From Thioalkalivibrio sp. (lineage in GTDB: Bacteria; Pseudomonadota; Gammaproteobacteria; Ectothiorhodospirales; Ectothiorhodospiraceae): 8,745 bases of DNA. The first letter of the stretch is position 1. Each line of letters starts with the position of its first letter. The stretch spans positions 1-8,745 of the forward strand of contig JAGTVE010000128.1 in NCBI GenBank assembly GCA_018224485.1. The letters are read 5' to 3'. The notes under the pieces are model-generated. The model saw only the letters and a list, made by a program, of their open reading frames with translations. It was not told the DNA's origin and searched no databases. Below are positions 1 to 6,166 of the stretch, piece after piece. The position numbers and the translations under genes are program-made.

Positions 1-77
1 AACATGTTAGCGCCCTGAAAGCAGCGGGCCAAGACACCACTTGCACCCGAAGGTCCGGATTGGCAAAAGCAAGGTGT

Positions 78-133
78 GGCCCCGTGGCTCAACTGGATAG
101 AGCAGCCCCCTCCTAAGAGGAGGGTCCGGGGCT
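78..133 (+). pseudogene. tRNA-Arg-like relic lacking the T arm
   Basis: The first 27 bases match the intact tRNA-Arg(CCU) downstream at 24 positions, including an identical GGCCCCG acceptor strand and the GCTC/GAGC D stem. The anticodon loop reads CTCCTAA, again giving CCU. After that the molecule fails: the normal anticodon stem (GCCCC against GAGGA) pairs badly, and there is no GTTCGAATC T loop. A CGGGGCT at 127-133 can pair with the 5' acceptor strand, and bases 108-113 pair perfectly with 119-124, so a compact T-armless fold is possible. No CCA follows. Most likely it is a tRNA half left by recombination near the anticodon loop, or a decayed duplicate of the neighbouring tRNA. Confidence 0.6.
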
Positions 134-178
134 AAGAAGGAGTGTAAAGACATATGGTTAGGCGAACGGGAAGAAGCT

Positions 179-202
179 GCGAACCGTTTTCCGAACCGTT
201 TT
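179..202. repeat. Tandem repeat of a 12-base unit abutting the tRNA
   Basis: Two adjacent copies of SCGAACCGTTTT (179-190 and 191-202) differ only in the first base. The second copy ends immediately before the first base of the intact tRNA. Such direct repeats can bind a recombinase or simply reflect slippage; the sequence does not distinguish these. Confidence 0.7.
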
Positions 203-279
<77 letters not shown>

Positions 280-306
280 CTTCCTCCTCGCATCTCCCTG
301 AGATAC

Positions 307-1404
307 ATGCATAATCCCCGGCATGGCAGTTTGTCGGGAGACGTTGGTTTGAGCACGGGGACGGAAGCGCGGGACAGGGTCTTTGAGCTGGTGGACGGAT
401 TCATCGCTGACCCGGCGGCTGGTGAAGCCGCCATCCGCAGCGCCCGGGCAGCCCTCCCGCCCGAGGTGCTGGGGGACCTCGACAGCGTCTTGGCAGACCG
501 GCGTATCAGCTACCGGGACGGGGTGTTGATCCAGCTCGGGTATGGCGTGGTTGACCCGGCGCTTGACCTGACCCTGCGCCCAGAGGGTGCGCGCGGCATG
601 GCGCAACAGCTCGGGGTGTTCCTCGCTGACCGGCACATCATTGCCGTCAAGGACGCATACCAGAACATCGCCAAGAACACCGACAGGCTCGCGCGCGGCA
701 ACGTCCCGGAGTTTGACCGCCTGCTCCACTGGGTGACGGGTGCGGGGATGCCCGAGCGGGAGGCGGCGCTGGGGCTCGCCTGTGCCGCCGTCGCGGCCAC
801 GGCCCGCCCTGTCCTCCCGATGCCCGAGCTCAACCGGAGCGCCCTGACCTTCGCCCGGACAACGGGCCTGCTGCTGGACCTCCTGACGGTCCCCTCGGGC
901 GGGGCCTATGAACAGTTTGCGTTCGCGGCGCTCCTCCACACGCTGGTCGCCAGCCACGCGGCGGACCAAGTGCGCGTTGAGACCAAGAGCCTGAACGCCT
1001 CTGACCGCAGCTCCTTCGCAGCCGGGGACGTGCAGTTGGCGACGGGCAGCCGAGCCATTGAGGCGTTTGAGGTGACGGCGAACAGTTGGCGGACCAAGAT
1101 GGACGGCGCGTCCAAGACCATCCGCGACAATGACCTTTCCCGGCTCCACATCGTCGCAGCCCGGCCCGAGGGCGAGCGCGGGGCGGTGGCAGAGCGGCTG
1201 GCAGAGCTTGCCGAGGACGTGGCGGTGCTGGACGTGCGGCAGGCGGTGGAGGTCCTGACCGCCGTGCTGACGAGGCCCCAGCGGGCGGAAGCCCTCCGGC
1301 GGCTGTATGAATACCTTGACCGATACCAGCCCGACGCGGGCCGCGTGAACTTGTTGGTTGAGAGGCTGCGGGACGCGGACCTAGTGGAGCGCGCGGGCGA
1401 CTGA
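307..1404 (+). CDS. Putative type II restriction endonuclease (PD-(D/E)XK-like), 365 aa
   Basis: No family is recognised with certainty. The role is inferred mainly from pairing with a C5-cytosine methyltransferase that ends inside its 3' end (24-base convergent overlap), the usual layout of a type II restriction-modification system. Restriction enzymes of this kind cut unmethylated foreign DNA in the cytoplasm. The C-terminal half has a credible nuclease core: a helix with an acidic residue (around YEQF, 201-204), VETK at 224-227, then a segment around ASDRSS (231-236), GDVQL with Asp241, and EAFEVT with Glu255. This resembles PD...(D/E)XK cores in which the Lys is replaced or displaced. No signal peptide or membrane segment is seen. 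The start is uncertain: ATG 307 has a weak ribosome site, whereas TTG 349 (residue 15) has GGGAG eight bases upstream and may be the true start. Coding is sound, but the cutting site cannot be told from sequence. Confidence 0.7.
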   Translation: MHNPRHGSLSGDVGLSTGTEARDRVFELVDGFIADPAAGEAAIRSARAALPPEVLGDLDSVLADRRISYRDGVLIQLGYGVVDPALDLTLRPEGARGMAQQLGVFLADRHIIAVKDAYQNIAKNTDRLARGNVPEFDRLLHWVTGAGMPEREAALGLACAAVAATARPVLPMPELNRSALTFARTTGLLLDLLTVPSGGAYEQFAFAALLHTLVASHAADQVRVETKSLNASDRSSFAAGDVQLATGSRAIEAFEVTANSWRTKMDGASKTIRDNDLSRLHIVAARPEGERGAVAERLAELAEDVAVLDVRQAVEVLTAVLTRPQRAEALRRLYEYLDRYQPDAGRVNLLVERLRDADLVERAGD

Positions 1405-2361
1405 CGCGCCGACAACCTCAGCCAGCCGGGGCGGGACCGCGTTGCCAATCTGGGAATACTGGGAGCTGCGCGAGCCCTCGAACACCATGTCAGCCGGGAA
1501 GGACTGCAACAGGGCGGACTCAAGCACGGTCAGCCGCCGCCCGCCCCGGAGCGCGCCAACCTTGGGCTTTCCCCCGTCCCAGAGGTGCTTATGGTAGGGC
1601 GGCACAAGGTCCAGCTCATCAACAAAGTGCGTCTTGTTGCCCCCGGCGGAGGCGAGGATGGTGGGCGCGGGCTGGTCAAGGTTCAGGGCGCGTCCGCCGC
1701 CGTTGAAGAGCTGACCCGCATAGGGGCTTGGGCGCAGGTCCGGTGTCTTGGCATAGACCACCTTGGAGGGGTTGGGGGTGCCCAAGACCTCCCCGCGCCG
1801 AATCACCGAGCCCGCCGTCACATACCGCCCGGGGCGGTGGGTCGGTGCCGGGAAGTCCACGGCCCCCTTGAGGAAGCCGATCACCATGACCCGGAGCCGC
1901 TTCTGTGGCACCCCGTAGTCAGCCGCGTTGACGATCCGGGGCGGCAGGATGGTGTAGCGGTCGTCAATGGTCGCAAGGACGCTGTCAAAGTAGTCCCGGT
2001 TGCGGGGCGCGAGGAGGCCCGCGACGTTCTCCATCAAGAACGCCCTGGGCAGCGCCTCATTCACGGCGCGCACGAACTCGGGCAGCATGTCCCGTACATC
2101 GTCAGCGGCCAGCCGCTTGCCGCCGTTGGAGAAGGGCTGACAGGGTGGCCCGCCTGCGATCAGGTCAACGCCGCGCCAATGGCGGAAGTCGATGCCGGTG
2201 ATTGACTCCTGCCGCACCTCTGTCTTGGGGAAGGTCCGCCGGTAGGTCGCGCAGGCGTCCCGGTTGAGGTCTAGGCCCAACACAGACCGGAAGCCCGCGT
2301 GCTCAAGCCCGAGGCTCAGCCCGCCCGCTCCGCAGAACAGGTCTATGCAGGTCAGATCCAC
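1381..2361 (-). CDS. DNA (cytosine-5)-methyltransferase, 326 aa
   Basis: This enzyme transfers a methyl group from S-adenosylmethionine to carbon 5 of cytosine in a specific DNA site, protecting host DNA from the paired nuclease. All diagnostic blocks appear in order: motif I DLFCGAGG (7-14, cofactor binding), motif IV GGPPCQPFS (70-78, catalytic Cys74), motif VI MENV (110-113, Glu111), motif VIII QKRLRV (153-158), a target-recognition region at about 180-272, motif IX beginning RRLTV at 275, and motif X QIGNAVPP (304-311). The length is typical of a single-specificity type II enzyme. The start is a GTG with a good GGGGAGGG ribosome site five bases upstream, and the reading begins VDLTCIDLF. 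It converges on the nuclease gene, so read-through of either gene makes antisense RNA to the other's 3' end. No Vsr or controller gene is seen. Target sequence unknown. Confidence 0.97.
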   Translation of the reverse strand: MDLTCIDLFCGAGGLSLGLEHAGFRSVLGLDLNRDACATYRRTFPKTEVRQESITGIDFRHWRGVDLIAGGPPCQPFSNGGKRLAADDVRDMLPEFVRAVNEALPRAFLMENVAGLLAPRNRDYFDSVLATIDDRYTILPPRIVNAADYGVPQKRLRVMVIGFLKGAVDFPAPTHRPGRYVTAGSVIRRGEVLGTPNPSKVVYAKTPDLRPSPYAGQLFNGGGRALNLDQPAPTILASAGGNKTHFVDELDLVPPYHKHLWDGGKPKVGALRGGRRLTVLESALLQSFPADMVFEGSRSSQYSQIGNAVPPRLAEVVGASVARALH

Positions 2362-2506
2362 TTGTCCCTCCCCTGGAACATTCCGCGAACATATACACCA
2401 GAGGTGAATCGCACGTCAACGGGAGCCTAACTGCTACTCAGCCGGGGTGCGAGCCGATTGTTGCGGTGATTCGCCTTTTGGGCACAAGGTGTTGCGGCCC
2501 GGTGAC

Positions 2507-2761
2507 CTACTCAGCCGCGACGGCCAGTCCCGCCGGGAGCCAGTGCCCGCGCCCGTCCGGTGTGCCGAGGGCTGTCCCGAGGGCGCGGCCTGTCCCGTCC
2601 TCCACCTCCGCCCGAACCTCCCACCCTAGGGCAGCGGAGAGCGCCGCCGCCTCGCGCAGGGCGAGCCCCCGGGCGGCGTCGGGCGTGTCCGCCTCGCACC
2701 ACCAAGTGTCGGCAACAAGGACGCGGGGAAGGCGGGAGGGTCGGCAGCGGTGACAGGTCAT
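2507..2761 (-). CDS. Hypothetical protein, 84 aa, N-terminal CxxC
   Basis: I do not recognise this protein. It begins MTCHRC, and the CxxC plus one later Cys (in WWCEAD) could bind a metal or form a disulfide, but a full zinc ribbon is absent. The rest is an alternating helix/strand sequence rich in Ala, Arg and Glu, with no membrane segment. The start at 2761 is chosen because GGAG lies just upstream. An in-frame ATG 12 bases earlier would add MEHP but has no ribosome site. The same start layout occurs at the DUF3489 and GIY-YIG genes, which supports a real, co-regulated gene. It lies alone, 145 bases upstream of the methyltransferase in the same orientation, and diverges from the 68-residue gene. 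A 15-base box and a CtrA-like box lie directly upstream. Confidence 0.65.
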   Translation of the reverse strand: MTCHRCRPSRLPRVLVADTWWCEADTPDAARGLALREAAALSAALGWEVRAEVEDGTGRALGTALGTPDGRGHWLPAGLAVAAE

Positions 2762-2780
2762 TGGGTGCTCCATTTCTGAG
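2762..2780 (-). promoter_or_regulatory. Shared translation-start leader, copy 1
   Basis: On the minus strand the leader reads CAGAAATGGAGCACCCA directly before the ATG at 2761. The GGAG ribosome site sits inside an overlapping in-frame ATG that lies 12 bases upstream. A block of 14 bases (AGAAATGGAGCACC) is identical to the leader of the DUF3489 gene. Confidence 0.7.
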
Positions 2781-2794
2781 AACGTAGGGTGAAC
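2780..2794 (-). promoter_or_regulatory. 15-base box GAACGTANNGTGAAC, copy 1
   Basis: The plus strand reads GAACGTAGGGTGAAC, matching 13 of 15 bases of the copy at 8456-8470 in the same orientation relative to the downstream minus-strand gene. GAAC recurs at an 11-base step, one helical turn, as expected for a dimeric regulator binding direct repeats. It ends 18 bases before the ATG of the 84-residue gene, so a bound protein would block transcription or translation initiation. The regulator is unknown. Confidence 0.45.
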
Positions 2795-2795
2795 A

Positions 2796-2810
2796 GTAAC
2801 CTTTCCTTAA
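2796..2810 (-). promoter_or_regulatory. CtrA-like box TTAA-N7-TTAC
   Basis: The minus strand reads TTAAGGAAAGGTTAC, one base from the alphaproteobacterial CtrA consensus TTAA-N7-TTAA. It is 35 bases upstream of the start of the 84-residue gene, where a CtrA site would overlap the -35 region. TTAA is rare in this GC-rich window, but a single site can still be chance. Confidence 0.3.
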
Positions 2811-2881
2811 CCTCCGCCCCCAGTGCAGGTCGAGACTTGTCCCCGCCCTGAAAGGCAAATTTATCGTTCAATAACAATGCC

Positions 2882-2910
2882 TTGGAAGCCGCATTAACCG
2901 GAGGTAAACA
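2882..2910 (+). promoter_or_regulatory. Possible promoter of the 68-residue gene
   Basis: TTGGAA (2882-2887), a 17-base spacer and TAAACA (2905-2910) form a weak sigma70-like pair in an AT-richer island between the divergent genes. A transcript from here would carry the hairpin at 2923-2943 in its leader. The -10 element is poor. Confidence 0.25.
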
Positions 2911-2922
2911 GCGGCGGGGATA

Positions 2923-2943
2923 ACCTGAGCAGTTGACTCAGGT
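2923..2943 (+). repeat. Perfect 7-bp inverted repeat overlapping the ribosome site
   Basis: ACCTGAG (2923-2929), a seven-base spacer CAGTTGA and CTCAGGT (2937-2943) form a perfect inverted repeat ending five bases before the ATG at 2949. The right arm contains AGGT, the best ribosome-site candidate of the 68-residue gene. As RNA it would hide that site; as DNA it could be an operator of 21 base pairs. Confidence 0.55.
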
Positions 2944-2948
2944 AATGG

Positions 2949-3155
2949 ATGGTCAGGATGAAGGAACTTGAAGCCGCCCGTGACGCGCTCCGGGCGATGG
3001 GGCACCCGGCCCGGCTGGAGCGGGTGCGCGCATGGACTTGGTGGCTGCGCGCGGTTGATGCGGTCGTCACGGACGCGCCCCCGGAGGTCGTTGCCCAACT
3101 CCTCCCGGGCACCCGGTGGGAGCCGATGGCAGGAAGCTGTCGGGCGTTCTTCTAG
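2949..3155 (+). CDS. Hypothetical protein, 68 aa, paralogue of the 90-aa operon protein
   Basis: The function is unknown. Residues 12-48 align without gaps to residues 14-50 of the 90-residue protein (6167-6439), with 17 of 37 identical. This includes a shared MG-x-x-AR segment, a Trp, and the strong block VTDAPP followed by VV two residues later. That similarity, together with GC-rich third codon positions, supports a real gene. There is no signal peptide or membrane segment, and three Trp residues lie at 29-32. ATG 2949 uses AGGT five bases upstream; ATG 2958 (residue 4) is an alternative. Its stop overlaps the stop of the convergent GIY-YIG gene by three bases inside a CTAG. An inverted repeat covers its ribosome site. 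The family may be a small DNA- or protein-binding element component, but nothing in the sequence fixes this. Confidence 0.65.
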   Translation: MVRMKELEAARDALRAMGHPARLERVRAWTWWLRAVDAVVTDAPPEVVAQLLPGTRWEPMAGSCRAFF

Positions 3156-3886
3156 GGCGTGGTGATGCCCAAAGGGGAGCCGGGCGGCGCAAGCCAGACG
3201 GTCAGGCCGGGGGTGTCCGACAGCGGCGGATGCAGGAAGGGCGCGAGCGCCTTGCGGGTGCGGCGCTTGCGGTGGCCGATGCGCGCGGCGCGGGAGAACA
3301 ACGCCCGGCGCTCTGGCGTCTGGGCAAGGGCCTTGTGCGTGGCTTTGTTGCTGGCGTTCGCCCTTGCGCGGACCTCGGGCGCGGCTGCGGCCTCGCGCGC
3401 CTTCGCTAGTCCCGCCGCACGTCGCTCCTGCCATCCCGGGTCAGCATGGAGCGCCTCAAGGTGGCGCAGTGTTTTGGCCTTGGTCGATGGTTGCGCCATC
3501 GCGCCCTTGATGCCCCTCTTCACCCGCTCAGCAAAGTCCGGGTCAACCCAGAGGGCGCGGGCGTCCTCAGAGGTCATCCCCTCGCCACCCGACAGGATGT
3601 TCAAACACCGCTCGCCCAAGACAGCCCGCGCCAGACGGATCGCACGGCGCTCCGCCGCGTCAACATCCGCGCGGTCCCCGTCCACCCGGGCGAGGATACG
3701 CCACTCAAGGGCCTTCCTGTGCCTCCGGGCCACCGGGAGCCACGCCACGCCCGAGCCGATGTAGCCGCAGGGGAGCGGCCCCGCGCCCCTGTGAGGCCAC
3801 GTCCTGAGCGCCTCCGGCGACACGCCCCGCCAGCCAGCATACGCGCGCCCCTTCGGGCACCGAAACAGGTAGATGACGGCCTGCAT
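3152..3886 (-). CDS. GIY-YIG endonuclease, Seg/homing-type, 244 aa
   Basis: The N-terminal 105 residues match the GIY-YIG nuclease fold of the phage Seg and homing type. IYLF (5-8) and YAG (16-18) stand for the GIY and YIG strands, YIGSG (42-46) matches the YGSG block common in Seg-like enzymes, Glu79 in AERRAI is the expected metal-binding residue, and LNILSGGEG (95-103) is the expected Asn plus glycine turn. Such enzymes cut DNA and often spread themselves. Residues about 113-210 are basic and repetitive, with units such as DPDFAER, DPGWQER and TPERR at intervals of roughly 30-45 residues, reminiscent of the modular DNA-binding tails of these nucleases. The start at 3886 has GGAGG five bases upstream; an in-frame ATG 12 bases earlier would add MEDP. 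It is free-standing, with no intron or intein seen around it, and meets the 68-residue gene tail to tail. The nuclease fold is fairly secure; the target is unknown. Confidence 0.85.
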   Translation of the reverse strand: MQAVIYLFRCPKGRAYAGWRGVSPEALRTWPHRGAGPLPCGYIGSGVAWLPVARRHRKALEWRILARVDGDRADVDAAERRAIRLARAVLGERCLNILSGGEGMTSEDARALWVDPDFAERVKRGIKGAMAQPSTKAKTLRHLEALHADPGWQERRAAGLAKAREAAAAPEVRARANASNKATHKALAQTPERRALFSRAARIGHRKRRTRKALAPFLHPPLSDTPGLTVWLAPPGSPLGITTP

Positions 3887-3906
3887 AGGGTCCTCCATTG
3901 CTCGGG
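3887..3906 (-). promoter_or_regulatory. Shared translation-start leader, copy 2
   Basis: The minus strand reads CCCGAGCAATGGAGGACC shortly before the ATG at 3886. It matches the leader of the DUF3489 gene at 16 of 20 positions, again with an in-frame ATG 12 bases before the chosen start and GGAGG between them. Confidence 0.6.
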
Positions 3907-4177
3907 CAGAGGATACCGCCCCGCCCCAGTCAGGCGGGAGGGCAGAGGCTTGCGCCGTGCCCTGTCTTTCGTGCTTGACATTCCGGTGAAAGTGTGGGCC
4001 ACGCCTGTCCGGTGGGCCGCACAAAAATCACACATCAGTGGGGAAACTGTTGGTGGCGTCGTGCCGAATCAGCGGGTATGTTCAAGAGGTCTGCTGATGC
4101 AGGCACGGTGGTGGGGCCATAGCACGGGGCCTCACCGGCAGGGCTCCGCTCCACGACAACGCCCGCCGTCACGTCAA

Positions 4178-4193
4178 CGCAACCCCGGTTGCG
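4178..4193. repeat. Perfect inverted repeat CGCAAC-CCCG-GTTGCG
   Basis: Six-base arms and a four-base loop lie 75 bases before the 104-residue gene. It could be an operator or a small leader hairpin. There is no T run, so a terminator is unlikely. Confidence 0.4.
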
Positions 4194-4268
4194 CTGGGTG
4201 TCGGCATAGTGAGCGTCCGTGTGACCCCGAACCGACTGCCAGCGCTCCCAATCAAAGGAGCCAGATGG

Positions 4269-4583
4269 ATGGCAGAAGATCAAGACAGTGCACCTTCCCT
4301 TGAGGAGGTGGTGGACGCGGCACGGACCTTGAACATGGTCCGCCGCCACGTCAGCGGGTTTGGGCGGCTGGAAATCAGCGAGGCTTACAAGCGCAATCGG
4401 GGGCGGGTGCTGGAAGCCCGCCTTTGCCTCGGCGGGAGCAACCACGCAAGGTATGTGAAGCCGGAGCTTGGTGAAATCGTCCAGCCCGCTGCCAATGTCC
4501 TGACGCAGGCGCTGAATTCCAACTATTGGCTGAACCTCGACACGTCTGACCGCAACCACATCGTCGTGTCGATCAAGGTCTGA
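4269..4583 (+). CDS. Hypothetical protein, 104 aa
   Basis: I do not recognise this protein. The start ATG at 4269 follows AAAGGAG with an eight-base spacer. ATG 4265, four bases earlier, is out of frame and ends after 12 codons. The protein is soluble-looking: an acidic N-terminus (MAEDQDSAPSLEEVV), a helical Arg-rich middle with RRHVSGFGRLEISEAY and KRNRGRVLEARL, and a final strand HIVVSIKV. Its codons are less GC-biased than those of the neighbouring operon (for example GAT CAA, AAT TCC, TAT TGG), hinting at a different origin. It stands alone between a 382-base gap and a convergent terminator region. A small nucleic-acid-binding role would suit the basic middle, but this is only a guess. 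Confidence 0.75.
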   Translation: MAEDQDSAPSLEEVVDAARTLNMVRRHVSGFGRLEISEAYKRNRGRVLEARLCLGGSNHARYVKPELGEIVQPAANVLTQALNSNYWLNLDTSDRNHIVVSIKV

Positions 4584-4589
4584 CGCGCC

Positions 4590-4618
4590 GCGCCGCCCGG
4601 CGCAGTGTCGGGCGGCGC
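4590..4618 (+). terminator. GC-rich hairpin after the 104-aa gene
   Basis: GCGCCGCCCG (4590-4599) pairs perfectly with CGGGCGGCGC (4609-4618) across a nine-base loop, beginning six bases after the stop codon. No T run follows on the plus strand, so it may slow or end transcription only partly. Confidence 0.45.
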
Positions 4619-4623
4619 ACCAC

Positions 4624-4671
4624 CCCGAAAACGCCGCGCCGGGTCGCACCGGCGCGGCCCACCCTTTCGGG
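4624..4671 (-). terminator. Compound hairpin, probable terminator of the minus-strand operon
   Basis: An inner perfect 10-bp stem (4633-4642 with 4649-4658, six-base loop) is nested in an outer 7-bp stem, CCCGAAA (4624-4630) with TTTCGGG (4665-4671). On the minus strand the inner hairpin is followed by GTTTTC, a short T run, as in intrinsic terminators. It lies about 60 bases past the stop of the last operon gene. Confidence 0.6.
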
Positions 4672-4719
4672 CGTCCGGGGGCGGCACCAACCGCACCCCG
4701 GATATTGCCGTCAGCGGGG

Positions 4720-5094
4720 TCAGTGGACGTGGCGCGCGGCCTCAACACGGGACGCGGTGGCGACAAAGCAGCCGTAGGCCCGCAGGACGCGGCGGGACAG
4801 CCTGTCCGGCGGGGTGCGCACGACCACCTCGGGGCGGCGCTGGCTGTCGGCCCAAACCACCTTGCCGCGCGGGGTCAGGCGGAAGGAGATGATGCCCACC
4901 AGCGCGCCAAGCTCCTGCGCGCTGACCTCATGCGCGGCGGCGAACCGGATGACGGCGGGGACACTGGGCCAGCCGTCCGCCTCGTGGTCCTTGGCCCAGA
5001 GCAACATCGCGTCACGCGCCAGCAGGAGCGCGGGCGGGAACACAGCGGCCATGCCCGCGATGATGGCCCGGTCGCGGGCCTCCCCGGGGGTCAC
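4720..5094 (-). CDS. Hypothetical protein, 124 aa, last gene of the operon
   Basis: Unrecognised. The chosen start is a GTG whose last bases overlap the stop of the preceding gene in GTGA, a common coupling arrangement, giving VTPGEARDRAII. The upstream ATG at 5151 would run far into the 86-residue gene and has no better support. The N-terminal helix (about residues 9-34) is hydrophobic but broken by Arg, Asp and a Pro pair, so it is not a clear membrane segment. A helical region with FAAAHEVSAQELGALVGI could be a small helix-turn-helix-like fold, followed by strands with RGKVVWAD and a basic C-terminal part. It was probably acquired with the phage-type genes above it and is followed by the compound terminator. 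Confidence 0.7.
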   Translation of the reverse strand: MTPGEARDRAIIAGMAAVFPPALLLARDAMLLWAKDHEADGWPSVPAVIRFAAAHEVSAQELGALVGIISFRLTPRGKVVWADSQRRPEVVVRTPPDRLSRRVLRAYGCFVATASRVEAARHVH

Positions 5095-5351
5095 TTGCCG
5101 CGCCCCGGGCCGGTGTAGGACGTGCCCAAGGCATCGCCCTCGAACACGCATGGGGCGAAGCCGCCCGCCGCCGTGGCCGCGACCTGCGTGGTGTCGAAGC
5201 CATTGAACGGGGTGTTGAGGTGCGGCGTCAGGGCGTTGGCGGCGGTGATCGCAGCCGGGCCGTTGGCGGCGTCAACGAGGGCGGCATGGACGCCCGAGGG
5301 GTTGCGCAGGTGTTCAGCGCCACGGGGGCGGGTCACGAGGAACAGGGCCAT
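5091..5351 (-). CDS. Hypothetical protein, 86 aa, phage-type small ORF
   Basis: Unrecognised, with a strong start: AAGGAGG lies before the ATG, and only one base separates it from the stop of the 238-residue gene. It begins MALFLVTRPRGAEHLR, a short strand followed by a turn, then an Ala-rich region with two imperfect Asn-rich stretches (ITAANALTPHLNTPF). The ending GPGRGK is flexible. Small proteins opening with a similar FLVT-RG pattern occur, in my recollection, in phage structural regions; this is a weak resemblance, not an assignment. No membrane segment is seen. Its stop overlaps the next gene's GTG start by four bases. Confidence 0.7.
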   Translation of the reverse strand: MALFLVTRPRGAEHLRNPSGVHAALVDAANGPAAITAANALTPHLNTPFNGFDTTQVAATAAGGFAPCVFEGDALGTSYTGPGRGK

Positions 5352-5352
5352 G

Positions 5353-6069
5353 TCAGGCCTCCTTCTTGTTGGTGTTCAGGGCCATCTTGACCCGGTCAAG
5401 GGGCCGGACCTTCCCGGCCTCCCACTCACGGTTGCGGTTGATCGCGCGCTGGGCCGCGAGCTTCACGGCGGTGATCGCGTCCTGCACCTGCCGGGTCTCA
5501 GCGCCCACCAGCTTGTCGGCAAGGTCCTGCGCACTGAACGGGCGGGACCGGGCGGGCATCCGGTCAAGGATCGCAACAAGCGCCGCGCCCAGAACCTTGT
5601 TGTTGGTCGCCACGGCCAGCAGCGCGGCGTTCTTCAACTCCACGATGCCCGAGCCGGTGAGCTGTTGTTGGTATGCGGAGCGCTCCGGCGTCCCGAGCCC
5701 AGCGCGCGACAGCACGGCAACGGGCGAGGCCCAGAGCTGGGACGTGGTGGCGAGGCTGTCCGCCGCCGCGTTCAATTCCTTGAGGTGCTGCCAGCGCGCA
5801 TCGGAGCTGTTCTGAACAACCTCGCGGCGCAGGGTCGATGCGGCCTTGTCTGCGGCTGCGGCTTGGTCCTTGGGGGTGAAGCCCGCGCGGGCGAGGCTGT
5901 CCGCCGCCTCGGTGGCGCGGTGGGCCACGCCGGACTCAAGCGTGTCGATCAGCTTGCCGAACTTCTCAGCGCGCTTTGCCGCGACCTCGGCAAGGCTGAC
6001 CACCTCTGCCGTGGACAGGATGGGCTTGTCGGGGATGTTGAGGGGGAGGGATGGAAGGGCATCTGCCAT
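5353..6069 (-). CDS. Hypothetical helical protein, 238 aa
   Basis: Unrecognised. The start at 6069 has GAGGAG six bases upstream; the longer open frame from 6297 overlaps the previous gene and has no ribosome site. The protein is almost entirely helical, rich in Ala, Leu, Lys and Glu, with no signal peptide or membrane segment. Residues about 20-110 could form a coiled coil (VVSLAEVAAKRAEKFGKLIDTLE, then several Ala-rich helices), and 150-225 form a second helical part ending in a basic tail (NREWEAGKVRPLDRVKM). A scaffold, head-associated or DNA-associated phage protein would suit composition and neighbours, but no motif supports a particular role. A 97-base gap separates it from the gene before it, and one base from the gene after it. 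Confidence 0.8.
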   Translation of the reverse strand: MADALPSLPLNIPDKPILSTAEVVSLAEVAAKRAEKFGKLIDTLESGVAHRATEAADSLARAGFTPKDQAAAADKAASTLRREVVQNSSDARWQHLKELNAAADSLATTSQLWASPVAVLSRAGLGTPERSAYQQQLTGSGIVELKNAALLAVATNNKVLGAALVAILDRMPARSRPFSAQDLADKLVGAETRQVQDAITAVKLAAQRAINRNREWEAGKVRPLDRVKMALNTNKKEA

Positions 6070-6166
6070 GTCGGGCTCCTCGTGCCGGGGCGGCCACCAG
6101 CGGCCCGCCTTCATGGCCCGAGGATACCGCGTCGGCATGACCCAAGCGACTGATATTCCTTGTTGT

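Larger units (their letters stand above)
3887..4268. other. 382-base divergent intergenic region
   Basis: This gap separates the GIY-YIG gene (-) from the 104-residue gene (+) and should hold both promoters. On the plus strand a good -35 (TTGACA at about 3975) has no fitting -10. A perfect inverted repeat lies at 4178-4193. Open frames crossing it have no ribosome sites, and I see no gene or RNA that I can support. Confidence 0.5.

Noticed and set aside
3..116. Plus-strand open frame at the left edge running into the tRNA relic
   Set aside because: Its end (VAQLDRA) is simply translated tRNA sequence. Bases 1-77 may hold the end of an outside gene, but nothing decides this.
307..1404. Assignment of the nuclease to the SacI or AvaI/BsoBI family
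   Set aside because: I could not match the sequence to remembered members with confidence, so no specificity is claimed.
4035..4766. Minus-strand open frame of 243 residues
   Set aside because: It lies antisense to the well-supported 104-residue gene, crosses the terminator hairpins, has no ribosome site and looks like a GC-rich shadow.
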